DNA from: Parapristionchus giblindavisi
Taxonomy: Eukaryota; Nematoda; Chromadorea; Rhabditida; Diplogasteridae
Reading direction: 5' to 3'
DNA: 64,000 nucleotides
Assembly: GCA_943737045.1 (NCBI GenBank)
Contig: CALSFV010000402.1
Location: 1 to 64,000, forward strand
Shown here: piece by piece, positions 22,269-35,329 of the stretch
Layout: every line of letters starts with the position of its first letter
Numbering within the stretch: position 1 is the first letter of the stretch
Notes under the pieces: model-generated
Databases searched by the model: none
The model's input: only the letters and a program-made list of their open reading frames with translations
What the model was told of the DNA's origin: nothing
Translations under genes and position numbers: made by a program

Positions 22269-23390
22269 CGCCTGTCACGAGAGAATTGAGCTAAATTTAC
22301 AATTTATGGGAATAGAACGAAAATGGTGAAATGAGTTAGGACCATTTTTGGACATCTCTAGGCATGCCCAACTAGCCCCCAAAGTCTCATTATGCAATTT
22401 TCATTTTGTGGCTCAATACACCGGTTCGGTAAAACGAAGTCCAAACTTTGAGCACGAATTTCTCGCTTCTGGTTTGTTTTAAGGAAAAAGTGTCACAAGA
22501 GTGACCCCCGCTCTTTTTTCGAGCTCTATCGATCTAAACAAACCAGAGGTCATAAAAATTTCTCAGAACAGAGCGACACTTAGAAGCAAATAACTCAAAA
22601 CTTTAGGAAAAGGAGGTGCTCTTCTTCCAGTATGTTATTAAGTTTTTCATGCGTTTTCGAATGAGGGGCTTGCGAAAAAAATACGTTAATGCGTTCGCAT
22701 GGTTCATCCCCTTGGAAATTTCCTGATGATTTGAAGTCATTTTCGCTACCCACAATCTCTCGTTTCACACACTCTCTCGCCCATTCCTTTTCATTCCATT
22801 CTACACCGCACGGTCGCGAGCGCGCGGTGCGGAATGAAACATATCGTTTTCTCCTTTTCTCTTCCCTCTATTTCTTTCACTCTCCGGCGAGAGAGTGTGT
22901 GAAACGAGAGATTGTGGGTGTCCGAAAATGACTTCAAATCATCAGGAAATTTCCAAGGGGATGAACCATGCGAACGCATTAACGTATTTTTTTCGCAAGC
23001 CCCTCATTCGAAAGCGCATGAAAAACATAATAACATACTGGAAGAAGAGCACCTCCTTTTCCTAAATTTTTGAGTTATTTGCTTCTAAGTGTCGCTCTGT
23101 TCTGAGACATTTTCATGACCTCTGGTTGGTTTAGATCGATAGAGCTCAAAAAGAGAACGGGGGTCACTCTTGTGACACTTTTTCCTTAAAACAAACCAGA
23201 AGCGAGAAATTCGTGCTCAAAGTTTGGACTTCATTTTACCGATCCGGTGTATTGAGCCCCAAAATGAAAATTGCATAATGAGACTTTGGGGGCTAGTAGG
23301 GCATGCCTAGAGATGTCCAAAAATGGTCCTAACTCATTTCACCATTTTTGCTTCATTCCCACTCTCAGCTCAATTCTCTCGTGACAGGCG
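22269..23390. mobile_element. ~1.12-kb palindromic element (CGCCTGTCACGAG ends)
   Basis: The whole element is an inverted repeat about a centre near 22830. Ends CGCCTGTCACGAG and CTCGTGACAGGCG; ATAT occurs on both sides (22265-22268 and 23393-23396). The empty site is at 47125 in the B-C junction ('cagcatatgtgtgg'). No transposase. The two small mirror-image ORFs in it are products of the palindrome. Confidence 0.85.
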
Positions 23391-24559
23391 TGATATGTGT
23401 GGAAATGAGATATGTAGATGGCTTAATGAATGTAACTCGATGAACCTCGCCTTCATAATATATTGACTCCTACACGGATTACCGTAATCTTCTTCCAATC
23501 GACTGACTACAAACAGAGAAAGGATGAGCGTGGACAATCGTAAGATACTATCCAGGTTGCATCGTCACCTCTCCCTCTCCCTCTTGGATCTCTCCCTCTC
23601 CCTCTAGGATCTCTCCCTCTCCCTCTTGCATCTCTCCCTCTCCCTCTTGGATCTCTCCCTCTCCCTCTTGTTCCACTGTCAATTATCGATTAATAGCCCT
23701 ATCTCTTCCGGTTAATCGATCACAGAAGACAATGGGGAAGTCGTAGAGGACATGATCTCTCATTAACTCTCTGAATCATTCATTTCTGATAGTGCAAATT
23801 GCGGTGATTGTATTTTAATCCCATGTTCGTTGGCGGGATGATTTCAAGAAGATTATAATAATAATATTTTGAATTTCTTACAGAGAGGTGCGGATAAATA
23901 GAGAGATTTGAGCGTGAAATCAAATATGAAGAAATGTAGTATGCACTGCAATTACTTGATCACACTGACATTTTTCGTACAAAAGAACAAAACATGGTTG
24001 GGTTGACTTACAATGATTCGAGATGGTGGTCGAAACCAACGGAGGAATTGAAAAACGCCCAACCCTTCATCTTGTGTCATCACTTGATATGAATAAAGTA
24101 TTAGTATTAGTATATTTTAAACATTTCCAAATACTCGCCAAGATTGGCTCGGTTGTATGTAGTGTTGCCACTGAAAGTGAATCAGAAATTATGTCGGGGT
24201 CTATGTTTTTCTGTGGAGATTCCCACACACATAAAAAGTTCAATATAATTATGTCCGTCTCACATTTCTTTATTTCAATCGTATTTTGCTTGATGAAACA
24301 TGTTTAAGATAAACAAATAAATAAATAAATCTCCACCTTTCAGTATCTGTCTCCTTTATCTTCAAGTGTGAATCATCCAACAATCGTTCCTAATCCCCTC
24401 TTACGTCATACTAATCACACTACGGGAGCCTCGTATCTCTCCCTCTACCTCTTCCTCTCCCTCTCCCTCTCCTTCTCTCTCTCCTCTACCTCTCCCTCTA
24501 CCTCCACCTCCACCTCCCTCTACCTCTTCCTCTATCTCTCCCTCTTACTTCTACCTCTA

Positions 24560-24991
24560 CCATTCTATTCATTCTATCAATTGGCTGTTCAACGCAACGA
24601 CCGACGTCATCTTAACGATCAATGAATTATCGTACACAGTTAATTTATGCCCTTCAAAGTAGGGAAACTAATAGGCAATGAAGAAATATGTAGAATTGAT
24701 TTATCATAAATAAGACAAATGTAGAATTTTAATCGTTTAAAAACAATGTAATGTAGAAGAGCTGGTTCCCAATACTTTTGTCGGTTCGACCACTAAACAC
24801 GCCATGATCGTTTGCTATCTTTGTTTAGATTCAACTTCCCTTTTTGTCTTTTTCTCGATTGAGAATTTTTAATCGAGATAGATTAGAGAATTCAATGATT
24901 TTTTGCATAAAATTTAGGACCATCTCCAGTGACAATAATCCTGTGTGTTTTAGAGTCCACTACATGCTAAAGTTCATATAAAAATGTATAA
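24560..24991. other. Noncoding stretch between CCTCTA tract and insertion (unit B)
   Basis: Corresponds to 2630-3000 in A and 48290-48700 in C, with moderate divergence. No exon seen. Confidence 0.35.
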
Positions 24992-26423
24992 CACGGATCT
25001 CCTGTAAGAATGAAAGAAGCCAACCGACAGTTTTAAATTTTATCTCACCGAGTTGGATGAAACTTGTTTGATTAATCGTAATGAGGGAAATTAGAAGGTC
25101 GAGGCACTTGATTTCGCCAAATTTGCATTTTTATCGAGTTTTTGATCTACCACTTCGGGGAGCCATATCTTACTCAAATGTTCACCTAAAACAAAAAAAT
25201 TTTTTTTCAATCGACTCGAAATGAACTAATCTTGAAGATACTATGGGAAATGTATGGGCGAAAACGCCATCTTGTACCGGTTTTCTTCGAAAAACTGATT
25301 TTTTCAGTACATTATGCTAATTTTCTCAAAATTTTTCCACAAAAGGTACGATTTTTATTCGCGATTCTGATTCCCCATACCCGAATTGAGGTAAGCACAT
25401 ATTTCATCAGCCGTAACTCACGACAAGCCATATCGATCCTCAGAGTGGACCCGGAGCGTTATTTTCATTCAAAAATGCATTTCTTATATCACCTCTCCTC
25501 ATTGTCATGCAAATTTGCAATTATGGTATACCAATCGAAAGATCTCGACGAGCTCTATAAAAATGACCTAATAGAAAAAGTCATGAAATTTGGCCGTTTT
25601 CAAGATATGCTTGAAAATCCGTTTTTGCACTACCAAATTGCTGTGCAATGCAATCGATTCGCAACGAAACGTTCTTTGCTTTCTCCAGTGTGTTTTTTGC
25701 ACTCTTTTCTCCCTCTCACTGAACGAGAGATAGACATATTCGCCTTCACTTTCAGTTTGCTCTTTAACCACGTTTGTTCGTTACTATTTTGCATTCAAAA
25801 AGATCATTGCAGTAATGCGTTTGCTCGTACTCTCCTTCATACTTCTATGGATAACGAACAGTCAACGGAATATGGTTTGCCAGTTTGCACGAATCAGTTA
25901 AATAACTCCTGATTTTGAAAGGATAAGGATGAAAGCCTATGCGAGGAAGAACCATCGACAAAGAGGCTGAGACCAGCATGCTATTTCTCGACTATCCGAT
26001 CTACTCCTCTAGAGAAGGGGGAACGAGATGCTAAGTTTACGGTATCTTCACAATGCGATAGCGGCCCATTGCACTCGTGAGTTTCGTGAATGTTACTTTA
26101 ATTTTCTCCCCATTTCATTATTTTAGAATGGCCGAATTGGCTCTAAATCATGATGGTCAATTGTTTGGAGCACCTAATGAGCTAGGGCTCGTGCTTTCTG
26201 GAGGAGAAGGAGTTTTTATTGATGAATCCTCTGACCTTTCCCAATGGGACGATGAAGGGATATGTGATAAGCATCTAATGGAATTATCGCGTCATTTCTC
26301 AAGGACTTCTACTTCACGTGTTCAATATAAACATCAGAGTGGGAACAGATGCGTCAAATGTGATAAAATTTAAAACTGTCGGTAAAAGGTCTCATTTTCC
26401 TACATTTTTACAGGAGATCCGTG
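24992..26423 (+). mobile_element. 1432-bp CACGG-TIR element with captured exon-like sequence
   Basis: Termini CACGGATCTCCTGTAA / TTACAGGAGATCCGTG are exact, with a second inverted block (CGACAGTTTTAAATTTTATC) inside each end. Flanked by ATAA at 24988-24991 and 26424-26427. Absent from A and C. No transposase motif is visible, so it is non-autonomous and Pack-type in structure. Inside it, two open segments join across an 87-base intron-like gap (see next feature). A 226-codon ORF at 25232-25912 has no recognisable domain and runs through AT-rich sequence; I do not call it a gene. Confidence 0.75.
25921..26373 (+). pseudogene. Captured gene fragment inside CACGG element (two exons)
   Basis: Exon one (about 25921-26069; DKDESLCEEEPSTKRLRP... 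CDSGPLHS) ends at GTGAGT. Exon two starts after a TTTTAG acceptor at about 26127, restores phase (TC + A) and reads MAELALNHDGQLFGAPNELG... before a stop at 26371-26373. Composition is acidic and protein-like, unlike the surrounding AT-rich DNA. No upstream start or terminator is seen. Family unknown. Best read as host exons picked up by the element. Confidence 0.45.
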
Positions 26424-26621
26424 ATAAGCGGATAACTTAATACGAAGCGACAATCCCATTCAATCTCCAATCTTTTTGACTAAATATTCCATCAAAACCA
26501 AGCATTTGTGTAAATACATTGCTGATATTGATGCAGGCTTCGGGATACAATTTATTTTTTTTTTAAAACTTGATCGTATTCTTTATCGAGAATAATCACA
26601 ACAATCAAATTCATTCTATTA

Positions 26622-29617
26622 TCAGTAGAAGGTGTTATATTCCCGTCGTTTGTCCCAATTGTCGTGTGTTCTCATTCGACACAACGACTACGGTAGTTAC
26701 ATATACGACGATCGATTGCCATTTACACCCTGAATATCGATTGATTCAAAGTACTCAAAGTACAAACTACAGAAGGAACATGGTTCACAATTATCGATCG
26801 ATAGTCTAATATACATAGAATACCGTACCAAAGGTGCACTCCTAGTATGGTCTTCCACAAGAGATTGAGTCGGTTCTGCATCAAGTTTGCTACAAGGAGT
26901 TGTTCTAGTATGATCCGCTTCTTCCATCATAGATTGTGTTGGCTCAGCGATAAGTTTGTTATCAGTCTCCATCTGAAAAATCAAAGATCAAAGATCAAAA
27001 ATCAAAGATCAGAAAAAAAAATTAAAAGGAAGTGGGAAACGAACTAAAGAATATTTTTTATTATTTTTCTTTTTTATTGTTTTCGATTTCTATAGACGAT
27101 AATTTTCAGCGTGAATAAATAAGTTCAGGTCATTTTTCGATGCACACTCCGTTTAAAAAAGCAAAAATCATAGATCGATTTCAAAAATTGTGGTATTCAT
27201 TAATGCTCATTTACAGTCTCTATCTCTATCTGTCGCAACTTTCTTTCAAATTTATTATACAAAAATATAAAGAATAGGAACATAAGTCCAGTAGATGAGA
27301 TGAACAATGTAGCCGCGTGGAGCCTTTAGAAACGGCTAACGTGCCCCACTGTACATAAATATTTTTTCAACGGCTTACACCATCATCCGCGGTCTCCTCC
27401 TTAGGAACCTCCTCTTTCGGAATTTCATCTTTCGGAATTTCATTTTTCGGAATTTCCTTTTTGGGAATTTCCTTTTTAGGAATTTCGTCTTTCGGAATTT
27501 CCTCCTTTGATCGATGCAACAACACTGATCTCGGCACACTCTGGAAGGATATTGATTGATGGATTAATCAATTATCGATCAATGAATAATCTTAATCTAG
27601 TAATAGACTTTATCTAGTTAATATTGATAAAGTGTATTACTGTTACTGTTACGATCAATGAATTATCGATTATTCATTCACTATCGATTGATCGATCAAT
27701 CAAAATTTTATTGATTATCGATTAAGAGGCCGTTTGTGTAAGAGTCGGGGGGGGGGGGGGGTTGGCACAGGCCAAAAATTTTGATACCCTCAAAACTTGT
27801 GTATAGGGATTATCGACCATGCTGATGAAGATAGGCATAGTCATTTTGGCTCAAGTGGTCCCGCAACGCCTGGAAAGGATTACGGTAAGATCACGTTTTC
27901 AGGCCATTCTCGGCCCATGGTAGAGCTAGAGGTATGAAAATTGGGCTCCTAGTGATCTGCAAAATCACGAGGAGTTGTCTGCGTCTCTCTATTCCGCGCG
28001 CTCTCTCGGCACTCTCTCATTTCGCCGCGCTCTCTCGCACTCTCGAGAGAGCGCGGCGAAATGAGAGAGTGCCGAGAGAGCGCGCGGAATAGAGAGACGC
28101 AGACAACTCCTCGTGATTTTGCAGATCACTATATCGAGGCAATATTAGCGGTGCAACGGAGATATGGGCTCATAATATATCGTTGTGATCCTCTCGTCAC
28201 GCCGGTTCGAACTGTCATACTCGTCTTGGGCGCAAACGTCTCCATCAAAAATTTCCAATAATCGACCTTTTGAAAAATTTTCAAAACAAATGATGTAGAC
28301 AGCCATCATCGCCATCGAATTCTGTCCTAGGAGACCAATTTTCATACCTCTAGCTCTACCATGGGCCGAGAATGGCCTGAAAACGTGATCTTACCGTAAT
28401 CCCGCCCAGGCGTTGCGGGACCACTGGAGCCAAAATGACTATGCCTATCTTCATCACCATGGTCGATAACCCCTATACACAAGTTTTGAGGGTATCAAAA
28501 ATTTTGGCCTGTGCCAACCGTTGTTCGACTCTTGCACAAACGGCCTCTTAAAAACAATACATCTTCTTTCATTTTCCTCTTTCGTTCCTCCTCCTTCTTC
28601 TTTCTCTTCTTCTCCTCCTCGATAGGATCAGGTTCAATATACAGACTCTACAAATAAAATCAGTTTACGATAGATGAATTGGTCGGGCTACCGTACCTTC
28701 GGTGGTTCCTCCTTCTCCTTTGCTTTATCATCTATCGGATTGCTTGTTGGCTCTACTTGTTTTTGAGATTCGGATTCGGGCTAAACAATAAATACAAGAT
28801 TAATTTTACTCTCTGTTCTGGCAATGATCTGTCGTAGACATAGAAAGCGAGAGAGTGTGGCCAGAGAGGAGTTCAAATAAGCTTGGGATGTGACTTTAAA
28901 ACTACAAAAAACCTCCTTCTCCTTCTTCGGCCGGCTTATTTTCTGCAATCAATCAATACAGTTACAGTACCCATCTTTCTACAGTAATGCAAACCTGTAA
29001 CCGCGGTCGGTTGTCCTTCCTTTGTGGTATTCTGCTGGCGCTCTGAACAAAGATCAAAGATCACTTTGGATAGCAAAGATCAAAGATCAGAAAACAACAC
29101 TCACCGTTTTAGAAACACTGATGGATGGATCCACTCCATGTAGAGATAACCGCACAGAGCTCTCTATTATCTGAAAGATCAAAAATCAAAGATCAAATGC
29201 CAAACATCAATTGACCATTTCTTTCTTCTTCTTTTTCTTCTCCTTTTCTTTCTTATCATCGCTTGATGGTGCTGTTGCCACTGCTCCAGTAGAAGGCTGA
29301 CTCTCTGCTTTCTCAAAGATCAAAGATCAAAGATTAGAGATCAAAGATCAGAGACCAGACATGACTCACATCAACTTTCGGAGGTTCAGTAGGTAGCGGA
29401 GATGGCGACGGTGACGGCGCAATGACCGCGTTACTCTTCACGCCGGTGCTCCTAATAATAAGATATCGATTGGTAGATCACTAATAAGATCCGGCCCTCA
29501 AACTTACTCTTCGCTCTTCTTCCTCCTGCAGCCGACGAGTACCGTAACCAGGGTGAGAACTACGGTAGCGAGAGGTAGTACGGTATTCACCCAGAGGGTC
29601 AGAATCAGCGGAATCAT
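26622..29617 (-). CDS. Gene 2 copy B: Lys/Glu-rich protein with N-terminal membrane segment
   Basis: Same exon plan as copy A, start ATG at 29617, stop at 26622-26624. The N-terminus reads MIPLILTLWVNTVLPL..., again followed by C and basic residues. The exon with EEIPK repeats and the AEPTQS repeat exon stay open with amino-acid changes (for example NKLIAEPTQSMMEE), and the last exon ends ...WDKRREYNTFY. Open frames with substitutions suggest selection or recent duplication. An 822-bp TTAA element (27726-28547) sits in the intron before the EIPK exon, and the TAA-type MITE of copies A and C is absent. Confidence 0.65.
27726..28547. mobile_element. 822-bp palindromic TTAA element in gene 2 intron (unit B)
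   Basis: Ends GAGGCCGTTTGTG / CACAAACGGCCTC flanked by TTAA (27722-27725, 28548-28551). The two halves are inverted copies, with a perfect CTCTCTCG-rich hairpin near the centre (about 27978-28102). Units A and C have the empty site with one ATTAA. TTAA duplication is the piggyBac signature. No transposase is present. Confidence 0.85.
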
Positions 29618-31236
29618 CGTAGTAGTAAAAGAAGAGTCAGCATAGAACCGATCACGAGGAAGAATTGCGCAACGAATGAACGAGAAAATGAATGGTTTTG
29701 AAGGAAGAACAATTTAATTTAGCGTAATTCTCTTTTTTTTTCGGATGCAATTGCAAATGTTTCATCAGTTAATGAATAATCAGAGTAGTCAATCGATAAT
29801 CAGTTGTTTGTGGTTTTGGTCTTGCAGAGCAAATTCAGCTTTATTCAATCACAAATAACAACGATCAACAATTTGAAGACAAAATGCAAAAAAATCGAAC
29901 AGGAGAAAACAAGTGTTAGAACAGATTTCTGAGGAGGACCATAGGAAGAGTGCGGTACTTTACTAATACGGATCAATATCTAGCCGAAAAGGGGTACGGT
30001 ATTAGGGTACGGTACTGTAGCTGAAGAATACGGTATTTCAGGCATACAGGATGAAGAGGGCAACAATGAAAAAATCGATATCCACTATTCTTATAATTGA
30101 GAATCTCTTCTGATGTGGAATTATACGAATAAAACAACAAAAATCAATCAATAATCACATTCAATCGATCGATATTGATTAGACAACAATTAATCAATAA
30201 TCATATTCGGTCGATATTGATTAGACAACCCGTTTGTTCATCTCCTTGAAGGTTGGGAACATTCGAGAGTAGGCAAGGCGTTCAGAGGAAGGCAGACAGG
30301 TTGCGAGGAATGATCTGAAGATCAAAGTTCAACATACCGTAACCAAAGATCAAAGTTCAAAGATCACTCACCGTCCAAATTTGTCCAAAGCCTGAGATAG
30401 TAATACAAGTGGGAACTGTTTCGATTGAGAAGATCCCGTGAGCGGGAGTATGCATTCGGATAAAACGAACGGCATCACCTGATTGATTTACCGATCAAAA
30501 TCTGCCAAGATCAATCAAGGATTAATCTCAGATACGGTAGTCTATAACCACCCAGTACTACTGTAGCTCTACCAATTAATCGATCGACTACAGTGCCATC
30601 ACATACCTTGGTAAACTGTGCATCATCGTTGATGAGATGGGCAGTCTTGGCGCATGCATGCAGCGACCTCTGCGTCTCTCTCCGTTCACTCTGCGTGTCT
30701 GCACTCTCGCCTCCTTCAGCCGCCTCTTCACTCTTGTACTTGGACACACCGATGAGCACTGCACTGAGCAGTTGCAAGTACACGGCCACCTTCAATATGG
30801 AACATTAAATTAATAATATAAATGTTAATAATATTAATAGATGTACAAGAATAGGCATGTATGAACTTTAAATGTAAAATTATATAACATATAGGTTACA
30901 AAAATATTTGATACAATAACATCGATTTTCGACTAAGTACATATTGTTGCTATATCCGAGAAACTGATATCATAATTGGAAAATATACTCATACACCGGA
31001 CCATTAAGGACGTCAGCTACGCAAAATCACCAGGCCATACTGTGATTAGTGAGACAATTGGCAAATTGATATGTACGCACCAAAGAACTGGTAGCTCACA
31101 ATCGCTCTTATCGACATTTGGTTTCTAATTATATTATACATTAGTCAGCACATGGCGACAAATCAGTCAATAATCAATCAATATTTTATTTCATTTTATT
31201 GATTTTCACGTTGACCTCTCATTGTTTATCGTTTAA

Positions 31237-33451
31237 GAGACCGGCTCGGTAAGACTCGAGCATGGTCCGGACATTGGCGAGGACTTTCGATCTGGCCCTC
31301 AATACTTTCATCATAGACACATACCGGGGGGAGACCGATGAAAGTTATAGTGAAAATGCCCGTAGGCTCAAACCCGGCTCACATATGCCGCATAAAATAA
31401 AATATTGAAAAATTCATAACTTTTCAATCGTGATAGCTAGCACTTTTATTTCTTTTTATTGGTGAATAGCATGTCATGCACCCTTATAAACACTGCTGAG
31501 CAGTAATATCATATCGTTCTGAATATGTTTTTTCGTGTCTGATTTTCAGATTTTTCCTCTTCTATCCTCGTTGAAGAGAGACGGCAAGCATTCACATAGT
31601 ACATATTGTAGCCCTGACACTTGTGTACATGTTGGTCAATTTCCCTTGGAAATCCAACTTTTCTGAAGCATCGAGAATTGCAACTGAATGTGAGATATGT
31701 GTAATTTGCAAAAATCGAAAATTAAATTTCTTGAATTTCGCAAGAGTAAGAGGTAGCTTTATTATGTCATTTTACTCGTAGTGATGCGCGTACACAGAAA
31801 AAAAATACAAGTAGACTCAGACTACATTTTTAGAAAATTGAGAAAATTAATTATTTTATTTTTATTTTTTCAAACTGCACATTGAGTCGTCCGTCAAGTC
31901 AAGTTGATTCATAGGGCGGATGGTGGCTGATGCATGTCCGTTTCCGAAAACAACTTCCACGTAAGGAATTGTCGTTTCGCAGATCCAGAATTTATTTTTT
32001 TAATTCATCAAACTTGAATATTTACATATTTCTTTCATATAAATCGGTTGGGAGGTAGCACACTACATCCAAAGCTGTACCATTTTTATCAGTACGAGTA
32101 TACGGTATTGAACTACCGTAATCGCCAGGAATCGAGAACTGATTTTTTTTCAGTCGACGCATGATTCTCAACCATGACCCGGGGTTCATGGTTGAGAATT
32201 TCTGAGGCCAAAAATTCATGATGATCCCAGATCAAATTCTATGTGACATTATATCAACAGTGTGCCAACTTTTATTTTTATGGATACCATAACTCGAATT
32301 ACCGTACTAGTAATGCACGAACCTTAATTTTCCGAGAATTTCACCACATTATTATAGGGTACGGTAACTAGATTACTGTAGTTTGGGTTACGGTATCCAG
32401 AAAACTAGAAGTTGGGTCACTGTTAATATATTGCCAAATAGTATTTGGTCTGGGATCATCATGAATTTTTCGACCTCAGCCATTATCACCATGAACCCCG
32501 GGTCATGGTTGAGAATCATGCGTCGACTGAAAAAAAATCAGTTCGCGATTCCTGGCGATTACGGTAGTTCAATACCGTATACTCGTACTGATAAAAATGG
32601 TACAGCTTTGGATGTAGTGCGCTACCTCCCAACCGATTTATATGAAAGAAATATGTAAATATTCAAGTTTGATGAATTAAAAAATAAATTCTGGATCTGC
32701 GAAACGACAATTCCTTACGTGGCAGTTGTTTTCGGAAACGGACATGCATCAGCCACCATCCGCCCTATGAATCAACTTGACTTGACGGACGACTCAATGT
32801 GCAGTTTGAAAAAATAAAAATAAAATAATTAATTTTCTCAATTTTCTAAAAATGTAGTCTGAGTCTACTTGTATTTTTTTCTGTGTACGCGCATCACTAC
32901 GAGTAAAATGACATAATAAAGCTACCTCTTACTCTTGCGAAATTCAAGAAATTTAATTTTCGATTTTTGCAAATTACACATATCTCACATTCAGTTGCAA
33001 TTCTCGATGCTTCAGAAAAGTTGGATTTCCAAGGGAATGTGACCAACATGTACACAAGTGTCAGGGCTACAATATGTACTATGTGAATGCTTGCCGTCTC
33101 TCTTCAACGAGGATAGAAGAGGAAAAATCTGAAAATCAGACACGAAAAAACATATTCAGAACGATATGATATTACTGCTCAGCAGTGTTTATAAGGGTGC
33201 ATGACATGCTATTCACCAATAAAAAGAAATAAAAGTGCTAGCTATCACGATTGAAAAGTTATGAATTTTTCAATATTTTATTTTATGCGGCATATGTGAG
33301 CCGGGTTTGCGCCTACGGGCATTTTCACTATAACTTTCATCGGTCTCCCACCGGAATGTGTCTATGATGAAAGTATTGAGGGCCAGATCGAAAGTCCTCG
33401 CGAATGTCCGGCAGGTGGGTCATAATGCTCGAGTCTTACCGAGCCGGTCTC
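31237..33451. mobile_element. 2215-bp complete palindromic TTAA element (unit B)
   Basis: Ends GAGACCGGCTCGGTAAGAC and its complement; TTAA at 31233-31236 and 33452-33455. The unoccupied site in A (about 6962) has a single TTAA. The arms of about 1.1 kb are near-perfect inverted copies around about 32340. Each arm contains a short ORF beginning MNPGSWLRIM on opposite strands; no domain is recognised and no transposase DDD motif. Relatives with one end lost: 18642-20371 and 45470-46782. Confidence 0.9.
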
Positions 33452-33961
33452 TTAAGATAAATAAATAAATAAATAAAATAAATATTAATAATATAACCAA
33501 CCTGATCCTGCAGCAGTACATGCTTGCTGTGTCGTGCTGCGGCTGAGAGTAGTCTCGCGAGTGACATCAACTCCCTCCGTGATCTATCCGTGGTGGACGA
33601 TAGAGCGGGACGAATCGATGCTGTCGCGGTGATCTACAATCGATAATCGATAATTCTTATTCTTTTTAGTTTTTTAACAATTCGTTTTAGATTTTTCTTA
33701 AATTTTTTAAACACAACCCAATTTAAGTCTTTCCATTTGTCTCTTTCTTCATAATTATTCTTACTCTATATTTACATCATGACAAATGAGAGACAGAACA
33801 GATACGTAATTAGTATAGGTTGATGGAGGTCCGTTGATATTGAATTGAAACATTAACACGCCCTTACAACATTTGGGCAATTAATACTATTCCCAAGCCA
33901 CAGTACCCTCTCAAGATACAGTAACCCGTAAATCGATATCTCAGTGCACCACCAGTATCTG

Positions 33962-34309
33962 CACGTTAGTTCAAAATGTGAAAGAGATGGGAATAGCGGG
34001 GCAAAAGGAATGCTGAAGGCGACTTTCCAAATCTGTGGTGCGCGCCTTGGTGTGTTTTTGTAATAATGAGACGATAGTCATTAGACATATCGGCGCACCT
34101 CAGACAGGTTTGGTAGCGCGGCGGAGATTGCGATAGAGACAATCATTGGATGCCATCGCGCACGCACATCCTCTCTAATGAATCCCACCAAACCCGTCTG
34201 GCATCCGCCGCGCCCTCTTTATATTCAATCTTTTTTTCTAAAACTTCTGCCAGCGGTGGAAAACGATATTTCATTGGTGCCCTGCTATTACAGAGGCTGA
34301 ACTAACGTG
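33962..34309. mobile_element. 348-bp TIR element (CACGTTAGTTCA ends), unit B
   Basis: Termini CACGTTAGTTCA and GAACTAACGTG; flanked by TCTG (33958-33961) and TCCG (34310-34313), a 4-bp duplication with one change. Empty in C and footprint-like in A (7471-7482). GC-richer than its surroundings. No ORF of note. Confidence 0.8.
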
Positions 34310-35329
34310 TCCGGTCAATCAATAAACACATGGCTACCGTAACCCATCAATCGATAGTCATAAACTTACTGCTAGCACTCCAGCCGCGCCCACAGCATCA
34401 CTTTTTGGTGAGATTGTACATGGCGGATACGGTATCGTCCATCGTGTACTTGGGATACGGTAGTGCGCACATTGTGCACACCGATGCCAGAATCTGCAAT
34501 ATTCATCGATTGATTGATACCGTAACCCGGTCATTTCATGATAAACTACCGTACCTCGGCAATGGTAGAGGCTCCGACTACGGTAGCCACTCGATCCGAG
34601 AGGGCTACGGTAGCGATGGCGAGTAGATGAGAGGGAGAGTGGGCACAGGTGGAAGAAGAGATGAGAGGAACTAGCGACTGAAGAAGGGAGGCAATCTGAA
34701 TAAATCAGGGAATATTATGGCGAAAATAAATCAATAAATATTCATTGTACAAATTATCGCATAAGAGGCTGACAATGAGATCTTACTGATACGAAGCATA
34801 GTAAGAAGTGACTGAATACAGAGCAAGCTAATAAATCAATCAATATCCGATACTGTACCGCTTCCGGTTTGGTTCTCTCCAGGACCAGGGTGATACAGTC
34901 ATCAGTCATCAACGGCAAGCCGATCCCATGTGGCCAGTTCGGATGGGGAGACCTGAACAGAAAGATGAACATGTACCGTTAAAACGAGAGAAGCTGATTT
35001 ATTTTGATGTTTTCACTTTCTTATTGTAAATATCTTTTATCTTCATTTACATATTTCACAATATTCATCAAACCAGTCATGAGAAAATATCTCGAGACGA
35101 ACCAATTTTGTCAGAAACATTTTTAATGACAATTTGTTTTTAAATAATGAAAATATAGCACAAAACATGTTCACTACACAGGAATGAACGAATGATCTAT
35201 ACCTTGACAGACAAATAAGGCGTGCAATTGAGAAGGAAGACACAGGCGGCCATGGAGGATTGAAGATCCGATGATGATAGGAGTGAGATGCAACCACTGA
35301 AAGGAAGATTAATAATAATAATAATATTT

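Noticed and set aside
22689..22979. Convergent mirror ORFs of about 60-80 codons
   Set aside because: They are the two arms of a palindrome read on opposite strands.
24023..24307. Possible small plus-strand gene (also 2054-2236 and 47754-48026)
   Set aside because: The three unit copies are frameshifted relative to each other and the protein is not conserved.
25232..25912. 226-codon ORF inside the CACGG element
   Set aside because: AT-rich, no start context, no domain, not conserved in sister units. Length alone is not evidence.
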